64,000 nt of DNA. It comes from Candidatus Methylophosphatis haderslevensis (GTDB lineage: Bacteria > Pseudomonadota > Gammaproteobacteria > Burkholderiales > Rhodocyclaceae). The notes under the pieces are model-generated. The model was not told the origin of the DNA, ran no database searches, and was given only the letters and a program-made list of their open reading frames with translations. Positions 1 to 10,063 of the stretch are shown here, in pieces. The stretch is from the NCBI GenBank assembly GCA_016711925.1, contig JADJSA010000017.1, forward strand, positions 1 to 64,000, read 5' to 3'. Position numbers and translations under genes: made by a program. Position 1 is the stretch's first letter. Each line of letters opens with the position of its first letter.

Positions 1-1002
1 ACGTGAGGCGCTACCTAAATAGCTTTGAGAGAACCAGCTATTTCCAAGTTTGTTTAGCCTTTCACCCCTACCCACAGCTCATCCCCTAGTTTTTCAACAC
101 TAGTGGGTTCGGACCTCCAGTACCTGTTACGGCACCTTCTTCATCCTGGCCATGGGTAGATCACTTGGTTTCGGTCTACGCCCAGCAACTCATCGCCCTT
201 ATCAGACTCGTTTCCCTACGCCTCCCCTATTCGGTTAAGCTCGCTACTGAACGTAAGTCGCTGACCCATTATACAAAAGGTACGCAGTCACCCCTGCACG
301 ATGGACTCTCGACGAGTCCATCGTGCAGGGGTGACTTTTGCTTCGCTTAGCGCACATCAAGTCACCCTTGATAACTCATCAAGGCTCACGCTGCCTTGGC
401 ACAGGATCTATTTCTTTCTTGAGTTCTTTTGCGGGCGCCCTCGAAAGAACCCGAAAGCCCATGCAGGAGCTCCCACTGTTTGTATGCATGCGGTTTCAGG
501 ATCCATTTCACTCCCTCCGGGTTCTTTTTGCCTTTCCCTCACGGTACTGGTTCTACTATCGGTCGATCACGAGTATTTAGCCTTGGAGGATGGTCCCCCA
601 TCTTCAGACAGGATTTCACGTGTCCCGCCCTACTTATCGCAACCTCGGTTCCACACATCGATTTTCGCGTACGGGGCTATCACCCACTACGGCCGCACTT
701 TCCAGAGCGTTCCACTAATCGACATGCTAAAAGTCGAAGGCTCTTCCCGGTTCGCTCGCCACTACTTCGGGAATCTCGGTTGATTTCTTTTCCTCGAGCT
801 ACTTAGATGTTTCAGTTCCGCTCGGTTCGCCCCACATCCCTATGTATTCAGGACGGGATACCTCAAAGAGGTGGGTTTCCCCATTCGGACATCCGCGGAT
901 CAAAGCTTGTTTGCGGCTCCCCGCGGCTTTTCGCACGCTACAACGTCCTTCATCGCCTGTGATCGCCAAGGCATCCACCACATGCACTTAGTCGCTTGAC
1001 CC
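1..1002 (-). rRNA. 23S ribosomal RNA, 5' portion (runs off the window)
   Basis: Read on the minus strand, this begins with the typical bacterial 23S 5' end (GGTCAAGCGACTAAG, complement ending near 1002) and continues through conserved segments such as the stretch around 1-70 that corresponds to roughly E. coli position 800-870. Only the first third of the molecule is present. The region is about 130-165 nt longer than expected because of a large insertion at helix 25 (separate entry). The gene lies downstream of 16S and two tRNAs in the same transcript. All open frames seen here on either strand are artefacts of the rRNA. Confidence 0.97.
286..468 (-). other. Intervening sequence in helix 25 of 23S rRNA (three hairpins)
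   Basis: Between the conserved flanks GGGAGC (complement 469-474) and GTGACTGCG (complement 283-291) E. coli has a loop of about 12 nt; here there are about 177 nt. The insert folds into three hairpins: a 23-bp perfect stem (286-308 with 314-336, 5-nt loop), a 7-bp stem (366-372/378-384) and a 7-bp stem (423-429/444-450). Helix 25 is a known site of intervening sequences that RNase III excises, leaving a fragmented 23S rRNA without religation. Excision here is inferred from the long perfect stem and is not shown by the sequence alone. Confidence 0.85.
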
Positions 1003-1197
1003 TATAACCTTGAGCCCTGCCCTCGGCGGACAAGACGGCCCGTTACAGACAACACGACCACTTCGCGCTTGTGCCGCCCCACCGCTGGTTCGCAAGTGAA
1101 GACGGACAGATACAATCACACAACCCATGTATCGCTTCGTTCATGAAAGGCTTGCGCCCCGGCTCGACCGAGTCGATACACCTTACTTCTTCCGAAT

Positions 1198-1210
1198 TTT
1201 TAAAGAACAG
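1198..1210 (-). promoter_or_regulatory. boxA-like antitermination site in the 16S-23S spacer
   Basis: The minus strand reads TGTTCTTTAAAAA here, close to the boxA consensus TGCTCTTTAACA. It lies in the tRNA-Ala to 23S spacer (1003-1299), where rrn operons usually carry a second boxA for the Nus antitermination complex. Nothing else is recognised in this spacer. Confidence 0.6.
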
Positions 1211-1299
1211 ACACCCCGTAAGGGGTGAGGGGTAAGGAGTCAGGGGTCAAAGCCTCGCGGCTTCACGCCTCACTGCTCACGCCTGACACCTCACGAATT

Positions 1300-1375
1300 T
1301 GGTGGAGGCAGACGGGATCGAACCGACGACCCCCTGCTTGCAAAGCAGGTGCTCTCCCAGCTGAGCTATGCCCCG
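1300..1375 (-). tRNA. tRNA-Ala (anticodon UGC)
   Basis: The minus strand gives a 76-nt tRNA with the anticodon loop CTTTGCAAG (UGC), a GGTTCGATCC T-loop, the G3:U70 alanine identity pair and an encoded CCA end. Aligning from T8/A9 makes position 1 a C facing C72, which is unusual (see findings). It lies in the 16S-23S spacer next to tRNA-Ile, the standard proteobacterial arrangement. Confidence 0.96.
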
Positions 1376-1418
1376 TGTCACCCAGCCCGACATCAATTCG
1401 GTCCGGGTTCGCTTGACG

Positions 1419-1495
1419 TGGTGGGTCTGGTTGGGTTCGAACCAACGACCCCCGCCTTATCAAGACGGTGCTCTAACCAGCTGAGCTACAGACCC
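1419..1495 (-). tRNA. tRNA-Ile (anticodon GAU)
   Basis: A 77-nt cloverleaf on the minus strand starting GGGTCTGTAGCTCAG, with anticodon loop CTTGATAAG (GAU), T-loop GGTTCGAACC and encoded CCA. It is the first tRNA after 16S in the rrn spacer, and all stems look intact. Confidence 0.97.
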
Positions 1496-1556
1496 GCTGT
1501 CTGTGACGATGCGACAACCGATAGGCTGTGGGTACTGCAATGGATCAAGATCTCTA

Positions 1557-3151
<1,595 letters not shown>

Positions 3152-3392
3152 TAATCCTTACTCTCATCACGGAATCGACTTCACCCAATCTGCTCTTGCA
3201 AACAGATCAAGCTCAATCTTCATTTCGTGTGAGCACTGCCATGTCTTGCGATTCGGTCCAACTCGCCAGCCTCGCGGCCCAATACCCGGCTCACACCAGA
3301 TACCCGCGCACCCGCCCCGATTAGAGCTCAAGCACACGACTAATCAAACCCGCTCAACCCCTCACAGCACCCACACCTATCGGCTGTTCAGT

Positions 3393-3404
3393 TGTTAAAG
3401 ATCA
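3393..3404 (-). promoter_or_regulatory. boxA in the 16S leader
   Basis: The minus strand reads TGATCTTTAACA, a close match to the rrn boxA antitermination element. It lies about 60 nt downstream of the promoter and about 240 nt before mature 16S. The rest of 3152-3464 is transcribed leader with no gene. Confidence 0.7.
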
Positions 3405-3464
3405 CCTTCCGCATCAATGACTTGCCTTTGGTGCGGCGCTGCTATATGCAGCGAAGAGGTGCGC

Positions 3465-3492
3465 ATTATACAGGCCGCGACGGACCCGTCAA
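3465..3492 (-). promoter_or_regulatory. rRNA operon promoter (sigma70)
   Basis: The minus strand has TTGACG (complement 3487-3492), a 16-nt spacer and a perfect TATAAT (complement 3465-3470). It is positioned to transcribe the 16S leader and lies only 55 nt past the tyrS stop codon, so tyrS transcription probably runs into the rrn operon. Confidence 0.85.
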
Positions 3493-3546
3493 CTGTTTGG
3501 TGAAAGATTATTGCCCAGTGTCTGTTGCCGCCGCAGCGCGTTCCGA

Positions 3547-4740
3547 TCACACCAGAACCACCCTCACGAACTTGCGCTTGCCGACCTGCAAAACCAGTGT
3601 CTGATCGCGCGAAATCCGCAAGTTTCGGTCCGCCACTCTCTCTCCGTTGATGCGAACTCCGCCCTGATCGATCATTCGCAGCGATTCGGACGTGCTCGCG
3701 GTCAGGCCGGACTGCTTCAGCAACTGTGCAATCGGAATCGTCCTGTCGGCGCAGGGGATCGTCATTTCCTGCAAGTCGTCCGGGTTCGCGCCATACCGAA
3801 ACCGGGTCTCGAAATCCGCAAGCGCATCGTCTGCCGCCCTGCGGTCGTGGAATCGTTCCACGATCTCCTGGGCAAAAAGCACTTTGATGTCTCGCGGATT
3901 GCGCCCATCCTCAGCCTCCTTCTTCAGTCCGGCTATTGCTTCGGTCGAGCGGAACGAGAGCAAATCGAAGTAGCGCCACATCAGTTCATCCGATACCGAC
4001 ATGAGTTTGCCGAAGATCTCCTGCGGCGCTTCGGCAATACCGACGTAATTGCCGAGCGATTTGGACATCTTGTTGACGCCATCCAACCCCTCGAGCAGGG
4101 GCATCATCAGAATTACTTGAGGCGCCTGCCCGGCATGTTTTTGCAGTTCCCTCCCGACCAGCAAGTTGAACTTCTGGTCTGTGCCGCCAAGTTCGACATC
4201 GGCGCGCATCGCCACCGAGTCGTATCCCTGACAAAGCGGATAGAGGAATTCGTGAACCGCAATCGGTTGATTGCCGCGATAGCGCTTGCCAAAGTCGTCG
4301 CGTTCAAGCATTCGTGCGACCGTATGCTGCGCCGCCAAGCGAATCATGCCTGCCGCCCCCAAAGGCTCCATCCAGGTCGAGTTGAAACAGACCTCCGTCC
4401 GGTCAGGATCGAGGATCTTGAACACTTGCTCCTGATAGGTTTTAGCATTCTCCGCGATCTGTTCCCGCGAAAGAGGCGGGCGGGTAGCGTTCTTGCCGGT
4501 CGGGTCGCCAATCATTCCGGTGAAATCCCCTATCAAAAACATTACATGGTGGCCCAGATCCTGGAAATGCCGCAGTTTGTTGATCAGCACGGTATGTCCG
4601 AGATGCAGATCAGGCGCTGTCGGATCAAAGCCGGCCTTGATCCGGAGCGGACGCCCTGTCCCGAGGCGGTCTACCAGTTCGGACTCCAGGAGCAATTCTT
4701 CGCAACCTCTCTGGATTAGTGAAAGATCCGATCTCTGCAC
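3547..4740 (-). CDS. tyrS: Tyrosyl-tRNA synthetase
   Basis: A 397-aa class I aminoacyl-tRNA synthetase that charges tRNA-Tyr in the cytoplasm. The HIGH-type signature is HLGH near residue 47 and the KMSKS loop is intact (KMSKSLGN near residue 228). The C-terminal 65 residues form an S4-like RNA-binding domain (LRMIDQGGVRINGERV). The length and variant motifs fit the TyrZ-like group. The start is GTG, preceded by GAGG at a suitable distance. It is divergent from the M23 peptidase and directly upstream of the rrn promoter. Confidence 0.95.
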   Translation of the reverse strand: MQRSDLSLIQRGCEELLLESELVDRLGTGRPLRIKAGFDPTAPDLHLGHTVLINKLRHFQDLGHHVMFLIGDFTGMIGDPTGKNATRPPLSREQIAENAKTYQEQVFKILDPDRTEVCFNSTWMEPLGAAGMIRLAAQHTVARMLERDDFGKRYRGNQPIAVHEFLYPLCQGYDSVAMRADVELGGTDQKFNLLVGRELQKHAGQAPQVILMMPLLEGLDGVNKMSKSLGNYVGIAEAPQEIFGKLMSVSDELMWRYFDLLSFRSTEAIAGLKKEAEDGRNPRDIKVLFAQEIVERFHDRRAADDALADFETRFRYGANPDDLQEMTIPCADRTIPIAQLLKQSGLTASTSESLRMIDQGGVRINGERVADRNLRISRDQTLVLQVGKRKFVRVVLV

Positions 4741-4840
4741 GGCGAATACCTCATGATTTATCCTGGTGTTCCACGTTTTGCGTGTTACAGGATCTTTGCT
4801 AGACTCCGGACACTTTCAGCCGATGCTACCCGGCAAGTTC

Positions 4841-6166
4841 ATGCCCGTCGAAAAACCTCGAATCTTAGCCGAACTGTCCCTGTTGCGCGGCAACCGCCGG
4901 CTGCACCGCCTATTGTTGGGTGGCGCCGCGGCAGCCTCGCTGCTCTCGGTCGTAACGGCTTTCGCCTACACATCAATGACATCGCAACCCCGCGGCGAGA
5001 CGGTGACGATCGTCGAGCAGTTGACTGGGCCGGACCCGGTCGTCGCGGGAATCACAAACTCCGTCTATTCCCGGGAGGATCGGCTGCGTCCGGGAGAATC
5101 GTTTGCCGGGCTGATGCGCCGACTCGGAATTTACGACCCACAGGCCAATGCGTTCCTGCGCAACAATCCTGCGGGAAAGGCGCTGCTGACCCGGCTGCGC
5201 ACCGGACAAACGGTGAGCGCCAGCTTCGACGAACGCGGAGAACTGCGAACCCTGATCTTTCCACTACCCGGGATGGATCGGGCGGTCGTGCTGGACCGTA
5301 GCGGCAACGACCTGTCGGTTACCGAAAAGCCGCTCGCTCTCGAAAAGCGCGTCCAGGTCCGCAGCGGGCGGATACAAAGCTCCTTGTTTGCCGCCGCCGA
5401 CGAAGTTGGCCTGCCGGACTCCGTCGCCGTTCAGTTGGCGGAGATTTTCGGGGCGGAGATCGACTTCCACAGCGATCTGCGGCGTGGCGACCGTTTTTCC
5501 GTGGTTTATGAAGCGTATAGCCTCAATGGCCAAGACGTGAAGGCAGGACAGATTCTGGCGGCCGAATTCGTCAATCATGGCGTTACTCGACGGGCAATCT
5601 GGTACGAGGGCGAACGCGCTGCATCCGGATACTACATGCCGGATGGTCAGAGCCTGAAGAAGGCGTTCCTGCGCTCGCCACTTGAGTATTCGCGAATCTC
5701 GTCGGGTTTCTCCATGCGCTTTCACCCGATCCTGCGCGACTGGCGCGCGCACAAGGGGGTGGACTACGCGGCACCGCTCGGAACCAGCGTGCTCGCCACC
5801 GCCGACGGCACAGTGGAATTCATCGGCCAGCAGCGCGGCTACGGAAACTTCGTGGTACTCCGCCACCACGACCAGTACACAACCGCCTACGGCCACCTGA
5901 ACAGTTTTGCTTTAGGCCTCCAGCAAGGCAGCCGAGTCGAGCAAGGTCAGGTCATTGGCTATGTCGGTCGCACCGGCTGGGCAACCGGCCCGCACCTGCA
6001 CTACGAGTTCCGGATTGCCGATGTTCATCAGGATCCGCTTTCGGCCGATCTACCGATATCCATTCCGCTTTCGCCTGTCCAACTTGCGGCATTCCGTTCC
6101 ATGTCCGCACCGCTGCTGGCACGGATCGCGTTGCAGGGCCAGACAAGCCTCGCACTGCGCGACTAA
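4841..6166 (+). CDS. Murein DD-endopeptidase-like M23 metallopeptidase
   Basis: About 441 aa from the preferred ATG; an in-frame ATG at 4823 and a GTG at 4766 are alternatives, and none has a strong ribosome site. A single transmembrane anchor (about residues 27-47) is followed by an N-terminal region rich in hydrophobic beta segments. The C-terminal LytM/M23 domain (about 290-410) has the zinc-site motifs HPILRDWRAHKGVD and HLHYEF plus YGHL. The family (MepM-like) cleaves peptide cross-links in peptidoglycan during wall growth. It is divergent from tyrS. Confidence 0.9.
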   Translation: MPVEKPRILAELSLLRGNRRLHRLLLGGAAAASLLSVVTAFAYTSMTSQPRGETVTIVEQLTGPDPVVAGITNSVYSREDRLRPGESFAGLMRRLGIYDPQANAFLRNNPAGKALLTRLRTGQTVSASFDERGELRTLIFPLPGMDRAVVLDRSGNDLSVTEKPLALEKRVQVRSGRIQSSLFAAADEVGLPDSVAVQLAEIFGAEIDFHSDLRRGDRFSVVYEAYSLNGQDVKAGQILAAEFVNHGVTRRAIWYEGERAASGYYMPDGQSLKKAFLRSPLEYSRISSGFSMRFHPILRDWRAHKGVDYAAPLGTSVLATADGTVEFIGQQRGYGNFVVLRHHDQYTTAYGHLNSFALGLQQGSRVEQGQVIGYVGRTGWATGPHLHYEFRIADVHQDPLSADLPISIPLSPVQLAAFRSMSAPLLARIALQGQTSLALRD

Positions 6167-6257
6167 GCGCCCGCAGGCGCGCGACATGGCCGGATGCCGA
6201 GATGATGGTAGTGAAGTTTTGTCGTGCCGCACCCGTCGACCTGCCGGAATAGACAAC

Positions 6258-6275
6258 GGGGCGCCGAGGCGCCCC
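6258..6275. terminator. Hairpin between convergent M23 and erpA genes
   Basis: GGGGCGCC and GGCGCCCC form a short, very GC-rich hairpin between two convergent genes. No strong T-run follows on either strand, so it is at best a weak bidirectional terminator. Confidence 0.4.
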
Positions 6276-6301
6276 GCCAATGTGCAAACCGCCTATCCCT
6301 G

Positions 6302-6652
6302 TCAAGCAGAGAACGAGGAGCCACACCCGCAAGTGCTGGTGGCGTTTGGATTCTTGATAACGAACTGCGCGCCTTCCAGCCCTTCCTGGTAGTCGATCTC
6401 CGCGCCGGAAAGGTATTGAAAGCTCATCGGATCGACGAGCAGCGTGACGCCGTTTTTTTCCATTACGGTATCGTCTTCGTTGGATACCTCGTCAAAAGTG
6501 AATCCGTATTGGAAGCCCGAACAGCCGCCGCCGGTGACGAAAACCCGCAGCTTGAGATCGGGGTTTCCTTCCTCGACGATCAACTCCTTGACTTTACTGG
6601 CCGCACTGTCCGTGAAAATCAGGGAGATGGGCATTTCGGTCATGTCATTCAT
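6302..6652 (-). CDS. erpA: Iron-sulfur cluster insertion protein ErpA
   Basis: A 116-aa A-type Fe-S carrier that hands clusters to apoproteins, including those of isoprenoid synthesis and respiration. The three conserved cysteines are present: one in GGGCSGFQYG and the C-terminal CGCGSSF pair. The usual variable N-terminal extension (MNDMTEMP) precedes the domain. It ends a minus-strand cluster that runs from rplM through argC and bactofilin to erpA, an order I know from betaproteobacteria. Confidence 0.95.
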   Translation of the reverse strand: MNDMTEMPISLIFTDSAASKVKELIVEEGNPDLKLRVFVTGGGCSGFQYGFTFDEVSNEDDTVMEKNGVTLLVDPMSFQYLSGAEIDYQEGLEGAQFVIKNPNATSTCGCGSSFSA

Positions 6653-6703
6653 GGTTAACTCCGTAATAACTCAAGCAAATTGTCGATTGGGCCGAAATGG
6701 CGG

Positions 6704-7105
6704 TCACTTGCTGGCGGCGAGCTTCAATTCGACCGACTTGGCGGCACCGACCTGGTGAACCAGTCTTCCCTGAACGACCGCGCCCAGATGCATTTCCAGC
6801 GAGGTGTAGAAGACATCTCCTGAGACCCGCGCTCCGGGCTGCAGTTCAAGGAATTCGGTGCAGGTTACCGGACCAGCTACTGTCCCGTTGATCACCAAGT
6901 GCGACACGTGTATTTCGCCTTCGACCTTGGCGCGCTCGCTGATAACGAGCATGCCCTGAGCGTCGGCCACCGACCTGACGTTGCCCTTGACTTCACCGTC
7001 GATCCGCAAGCCCCCAGCAAAACTCAAATCACCGGTTATCGTTGTCCCGGCCCCGACAAGGCTATCGATCCGCCCGTTCGGCTTGTTCGCTTTCTTGAAG
7101 AACAT
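6704..7105 (-). CDS. Bactofilin (polymer-forming cytoskeletal protein)
   Basis: A 133-aa protein with the beta-helical DUF583 core (GAGTTITGDLSFAGGLRIDGEV near residues 20-42), flanked by short disordered ends (basic N-terminus, KLAASK C-terminus). Bactofilins assemble nucleotide-free membrane-associated filaments that position cell-wall or polar machinery. It is 8 nt downstream of the coiled-coil membrane protein gene, so the two are probably co-transcribed. Confidence 0.92.
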   Translation of the reverse strand: MFFKKANKPNGRIDSLVGAGTTITGDLSFAGGLRIDGEVKGNVRSVADAQGMLVISERAKVEGEIHVSHLVINGTVAGPVTCTEFLELQPGARVSGDVFYTSLEMHLGAVVQGRLVHQVGAAKSVELKLAASK

Positions 7106-7113
7106 AAGCGCCC

Positions 7114-7845
7114 CTATCCAAGATTGATGACTTTCGCGACCTTGGTCGCACCCTCCTCCAGGAGCCTCACCTCGACACTGGTGACTTGAGAGCCCGCGGG
7201 TACCTCGAAACCACCGTCGACGCGCTGAAAGTGCTTGAACTTTAGTCTGAATTGCTCTTTTTTCGGATCGCCGGGCAACGGCAGGTTCATGATAGCAGCT
7301 TTGCCCTGTTGTCGCAGTCTGACCACCAACTGAAGTTGCCCGGAAAACTCGCGTTCCCGCTCAGCTTTGTTCGCGCCCCGAACGGCGATCAGCATCCGAT
7401 AGCGATACTGTCCCGGGGTCTCCTGCGCTTCGACACTCAGGCCGGTAATCGCGGCGCCGGTGCCGGCCCCTTCGATTTCCGCCAGGCTCTCGAACATCGA
7501 CACATCTTGCTTGAGCCGCGCATTCTCGGCTTCAAGTTGCTTGATCTGCCGTTCGATCTGCTCTCGCGTCGTGCGCTCGATCTGCAGCGTGCTGCCGGCC
7601 GACTGCGCATTGCTACGGTATTGCGCGAGTTCGCGCTCCAGGGCATCGATCCTCTCGCGCAGGCCGACACTCTCGCTCGTTTCACCCGCACCAGCCCCGA
7701 GTCGCAAGTCGGAACCAAAATACATTGCCATGCCGGCAAGGCCGGCCAGCACGAGTACGAGCGCCGGCGCGGCGCGCCAGTACCAGGGGATGTGCGTCCG
7801 CACCGATAGCCGAGGGGCGGCCGCGCCGAAGCGGCGCTTGAGCAC
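7114..7845 (-). CDS. Membrane-anchored coiled-coil protein (DUF6776-like)
   Basis: About 243 aa from a GTG at 7845, where the family's basic N-terminus (LKRRFG) begins. One transmembrane helix (WRAAPALVLVLAGLAGMAMY, about 25-45) is followed by a coiled coil rich in Glu, Gln and Arg (about 60-125) and a C-terminal beta-rich domain. It is always found beside bactofilin in this neighbourhood, so a role in anchoring or regulating the filament is plausible but unproven. The frame is also open upstream into the 3' end of argC because of the argC frameshift. Confidence 0.75.
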   Translation of the reverse strand: MLKRRFGAAAPRLSVRTHIPWYWRAAPALVLVLAGLAGMAMYFGSDLRLGAGAGETSESVGLRERIDALERELAQYRSNAQSAGSTLQIERTTREQIERQIKQLEAENARLKQDVSMFESLAEIEGAGTGAAITGLSVEAQETPGQYRYRMLIAVRGANKAEREREFSGQLQLVVRLRQQGKAAIMNLPLPGDPKKEQFRLKFKHFQRVDGGFEVPAGSQVTSVEVRLLEEGATKVAKVINLG

Positions 7846-7856
7846 CCGACGCAAGG

Positions 7857-8892
7857 TCAGGGCAAGACGGGAATTTGGGACAGCCCAGCGCACTCGTCGA
7901 ATCCGAACATGATGTTCATGTTCTGCACCGCCTGACCGGCAGCGCCCTTGACCAGGTTGTCGATTACCGACAGCACGACCACAGTGTCTTCGCCCTGCGG
8001 CCGATGCACCGCAATCCGGCAAGTATTGCAGGCCCTGACCGATCGCGTTTCCGGATGGCTTCCCGGCGGCAGCACGTCCACGAAGGGTTCGTCTGTGTAG
8101 CGCTTCTCGAACAGCGACTGCAGATCGACCGTATCCGTCGCGAGCAGGCGAGCATAGAGCGTTGCGTGGATACCGCGAATCAGTGGCGTCAAATGCGGAA
8201 CGAAAGTCAATCCGACCGCCTTGCCAGCCATCTCCGACAAACCCTGCCGAATCTCGGGAAGGTGGCGATGTCCTGGCAACGCCGTAGGCCTTGAAGTTGT
8301 CCGACGCCTCAGCAAAGAGTGTATGCACTTCCGCCTTGCGGCCGGCACCGGAAACGCCGGACTTCGCGTCGGCGATCAGGTGATCGGTATCGACCAGACC
8401 CGCCTCGACCAGCGGCAGGAACCCGAGCTGCGTTGCGGTCGGATAACAGCCGGGATTGGCAACCAGCCTGGCGGCCCTGATGCTTTCCCGGTTCAATTCC
8501 GGCAAGCCGTAGACTGCTTCACCAATCAGGTGCGCCGCCGCATGCGTCATGCCGTACCATTTCTGCCACTGCTCGACATCCTTGAGGCGGAAGTCCGCCG
8601 CGAGGTCGATGACCCGCACTCCCCGCTCCAGCAGCGCGGCAGCCTGCTGCATCGCGATTCCGTTGGGCGTCGCGAAATAGACCAGGTCGCAGTCCTGCAG
8701 CGACGCATTTGCCGGATCGACGAATCGAAGTCCGACCCGGCCGCGCAAACTGGGAAACATGTCCGCCACCGGAACACCCGCATCGCCACGCGAGGTTATT
8801 GCCGACAACTCGACCGACGGGTGCTGCGCCAGCAACCGCAGCAACTCCACGCCAGTGTAACCGGTCCCGCCTACCACACCCACCCTTATCAT
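7857..8892 (-). CDS. argC: N-acetyl-gamma-glutamyl-phosphate reductase, with a frameshift
   Basis: Third step of arginine synthesis: NADPH reduction of N-acetylglutamyl phosphate. The N-terminal Rossmann motif GVVGGTGYTGVELLR and the catalytic cysteine motif NPGCYPT are in one frame (8892 to about 8275). The C-terminal half, GHRHLPEIRQGL through the QNMNIMFGF segment, is in the next frame, ending at 7857. One extra base near 8274 (GCCAGGACAT where GCCGGACAT would restore the frame) explains the break. Everything else is full length, so it is either a recent mutation or a sequencing indel. Confidence 0.9.
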
Positions 8893-8943
8893 GGACTACC
8901 CCATTGAAAAAATATGCTTTCGAATACAGCAGGAGAAGGCCAG

Positions 8944-8975
8944 AAAAAGCGAAAAGCCGCGCAGCGGCGGCTTTT
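8944..8975 (-). terminator. Rho-independent terminator after rpsI
   Basis: On the minus strand a 9-bp stem (8952-8960 with 8967-8975, 6-nt loop) is followed by a T-rich tract complementary to 8944-8955. It separates rplM-rpsI from argC. Confidence 0.75.
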
Positions 8976-9007
8976 GGTGCATCTGGCGGCGGCCCATGCC
9001 GCAAGGC

Positions 9008-9400
9008 TCAGCGCTTCGAGAACTGCTTGCGCCGACGCGCTTTGTGGAAGCCAACCTTCTTGCGTTCCACTTCCCGCGCATCGCGGGTCACAAAACCGGC
9101 GTTCGACAATGTCGGCTTGAGCGACGCGTCGTACTCGATCAGCGCGCGCGTTATGCCGTGTCGCACGGCCCCCGCCTGACCCGATTCGCCGCCGCCACTG
9201 ACATTGGCCATGATATCGAACGTGCTTGCATGCTGCGTCAATTCCAGCGGCTGGCGCACTACCATGCGGCCGGTTTCACGCGAAAAGAAAACGTCAACCG
9301 GTTTGTCATTGACTACGAACTTTCCCGAGCCGGGCTTGATGAAGACGCGCGCCACCGCCGTCTTGCGACGACCGGTTCCGTAAAAATAGTTGGTTGCCAT
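9008..9400 (-). CDS. rpsI: 30S ribosomal protein S9
   Basis: A 130-aa S9 with the diagnostic YGTGRRKTAVARVF start and the basic C-terminal tail KKVGFHKARRRKQFSKR, which reaches the P-site tRNA. It starts at the ATG giving MATNYF, 23 nt after rplM, with which it forms the conserved two-gene operon. Confidence 0.98.
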   Translation of the reverse strand: MATNYFYGTGRRKTAVARVFIKPGSGKFVVNDKPVDVFFSRETGRMVVRQPLELTQHASTFDIMANVSGGGESGQAGAVRHGITRALIEYDASLKPTLSNAGFVTRDAREVERKKVGFHKARRRKQFSKR

Positions 9401-9423
9401 TCGATAGTCCTGATTGGTACTGC

Positions 9424-9852
9424 TCAGATTTCCAGCGCCTTGGGCTGCTGGGCGGCGTGCGGATGCGAGGTTCCGGCGTAGCACTTGAGCTTCTTGAACA
9501 TCGCGTAACCCAACGGACCCTTGGGAAGCATCCCCTTGACCGCCTTTTCCAGCACCCGTTCGGGAAACCGCTGCTGCAACTTGGTGAAGTTGGTCTCGTA
9601 GATCCCGCCCGGATAACCGGAGTGGCGGAAGTACTTCTTGTCCTGCGCCTTGTTGCCGGTCACGCGAAGTTTGCCAACGTTGACGACGACGATGAAATCA
9701 CCCGTATCGACGTGGGGGGTGTAGATCGCCTTGTGCTTGCCACGAAGACGGCGCGCAATTTCGGTCGCCATGCGACCGAGCACTTTGTCGGACGCGTCGA
9801 TCAAAAACCAGTCGCGCGTGACTTCATGCGGCTTGGCGGAAAACGTTTTCAT
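9424..9852 (-). CDS. rplM: 50S ribosomal protein L13
   Basis: A 142-aa L13, an early-assembly 50S protein, starting MKTFSAKP and containing the conserved RGKHKAIYTPHVDTGDFIVV segment and the AVKGMLPKGPLGYAMF helix. It is the first gene of rplM-rpsI, driven by a strong promoter 45-70 nt upstream of the start. Confidence 0.98.
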   Translation of the reverse strand: MKTFSAKPHEVTRDWFLIDASDKVLGRMATEIARRLRGKHKAIYTPHVDTGDFIVVVNVGKLRVTGNKAQDKKYFRHSGYPGGIYETNFTKLQQRFPERVLEKAVKGMLPKGPLGYAMFKKLKCYAGTSHPHAAQQPKALEI

Positions 9853-9895
9853 GGAGACTTCCTCTGGACCGGCTGTGTTTCGCGGAAAGCCCAGC

Positions 9896-9924
9896 AATAT
9901 ATCGGCTGACGAAAGCCGTGTCAA
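9896..9924 (-). promoter_or_regulatory. rplM promoter (sigma70)
   Basis: The minus strand shows a perfect TTGACA (complement 9919-9924), a 17-nt spacer and TATATT (complement 9896-9901). It lies after the terminator of the upstream small RNA, so rplM-rpsI is an independent transcript. Confidence 0.88.
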
Positions 9925-9940
9925 ATGCTTTGGCACCACC

Positions 9941-9972
9941 AAAAAAAAGCGCAACCCACACGGGGTTGCGCT
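9941..9972 (-). terminator. Rho-independent terminator of the rplM-upstream small RNA
   Basis: A 10-bp perfect stem, AGCGCAACCC with GGGTTGCGCT, with a 5-nt loop is followed by eight T on the minus strand (complement 9941-9948). It lies upstream of the rplM promoter rather than between promoter and gene, so it does not act as an rplM attenuator. Confidence 0.9.
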
Positions 9973-10058
9973 GAATCCACACCAAAGGAGGAGGGTGGAG
10001 GAGACACACTGTGAGCCGACCGGGGAGGCAAACTTAACCTCGCCGTCGCTCATCAACG
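9941..10058 (-). ncRNA. Probable small RNA with anti-Shine-Dalgarno loop
   Basis: A free-standing minus-strand unit of about 118 nt with its own promoter. Stem 1 pairs around 10048-10051 and 10013-10016 and is extended inward with small bulges. Stem 2 pairs 9995-9999 with 9976-9980 and presents a 14-nt loop containing CCTCCTCCTTT, which mimics the 3' end of 16S; a further CTCCTCC lies just upstream. A strong Rho-independent terminator (9948-9957/9963-9972, eight T) ends it. I see no convincing peptide. Layout and anti-SD content recall toxic small RNAs reported from Betaproteobacteria; that identity is from memory and unchecked. Confidence 0.75.
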
Positions 10059-10063
10059 GCCCC

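Noticed and set aside
7114..8892. A single 592-aa fusion of ArgC with the coiled-coil protein
   Set aside because: The middle is out-of-frame argC sequence; the fusion is produced by a one-base shift near 8274.
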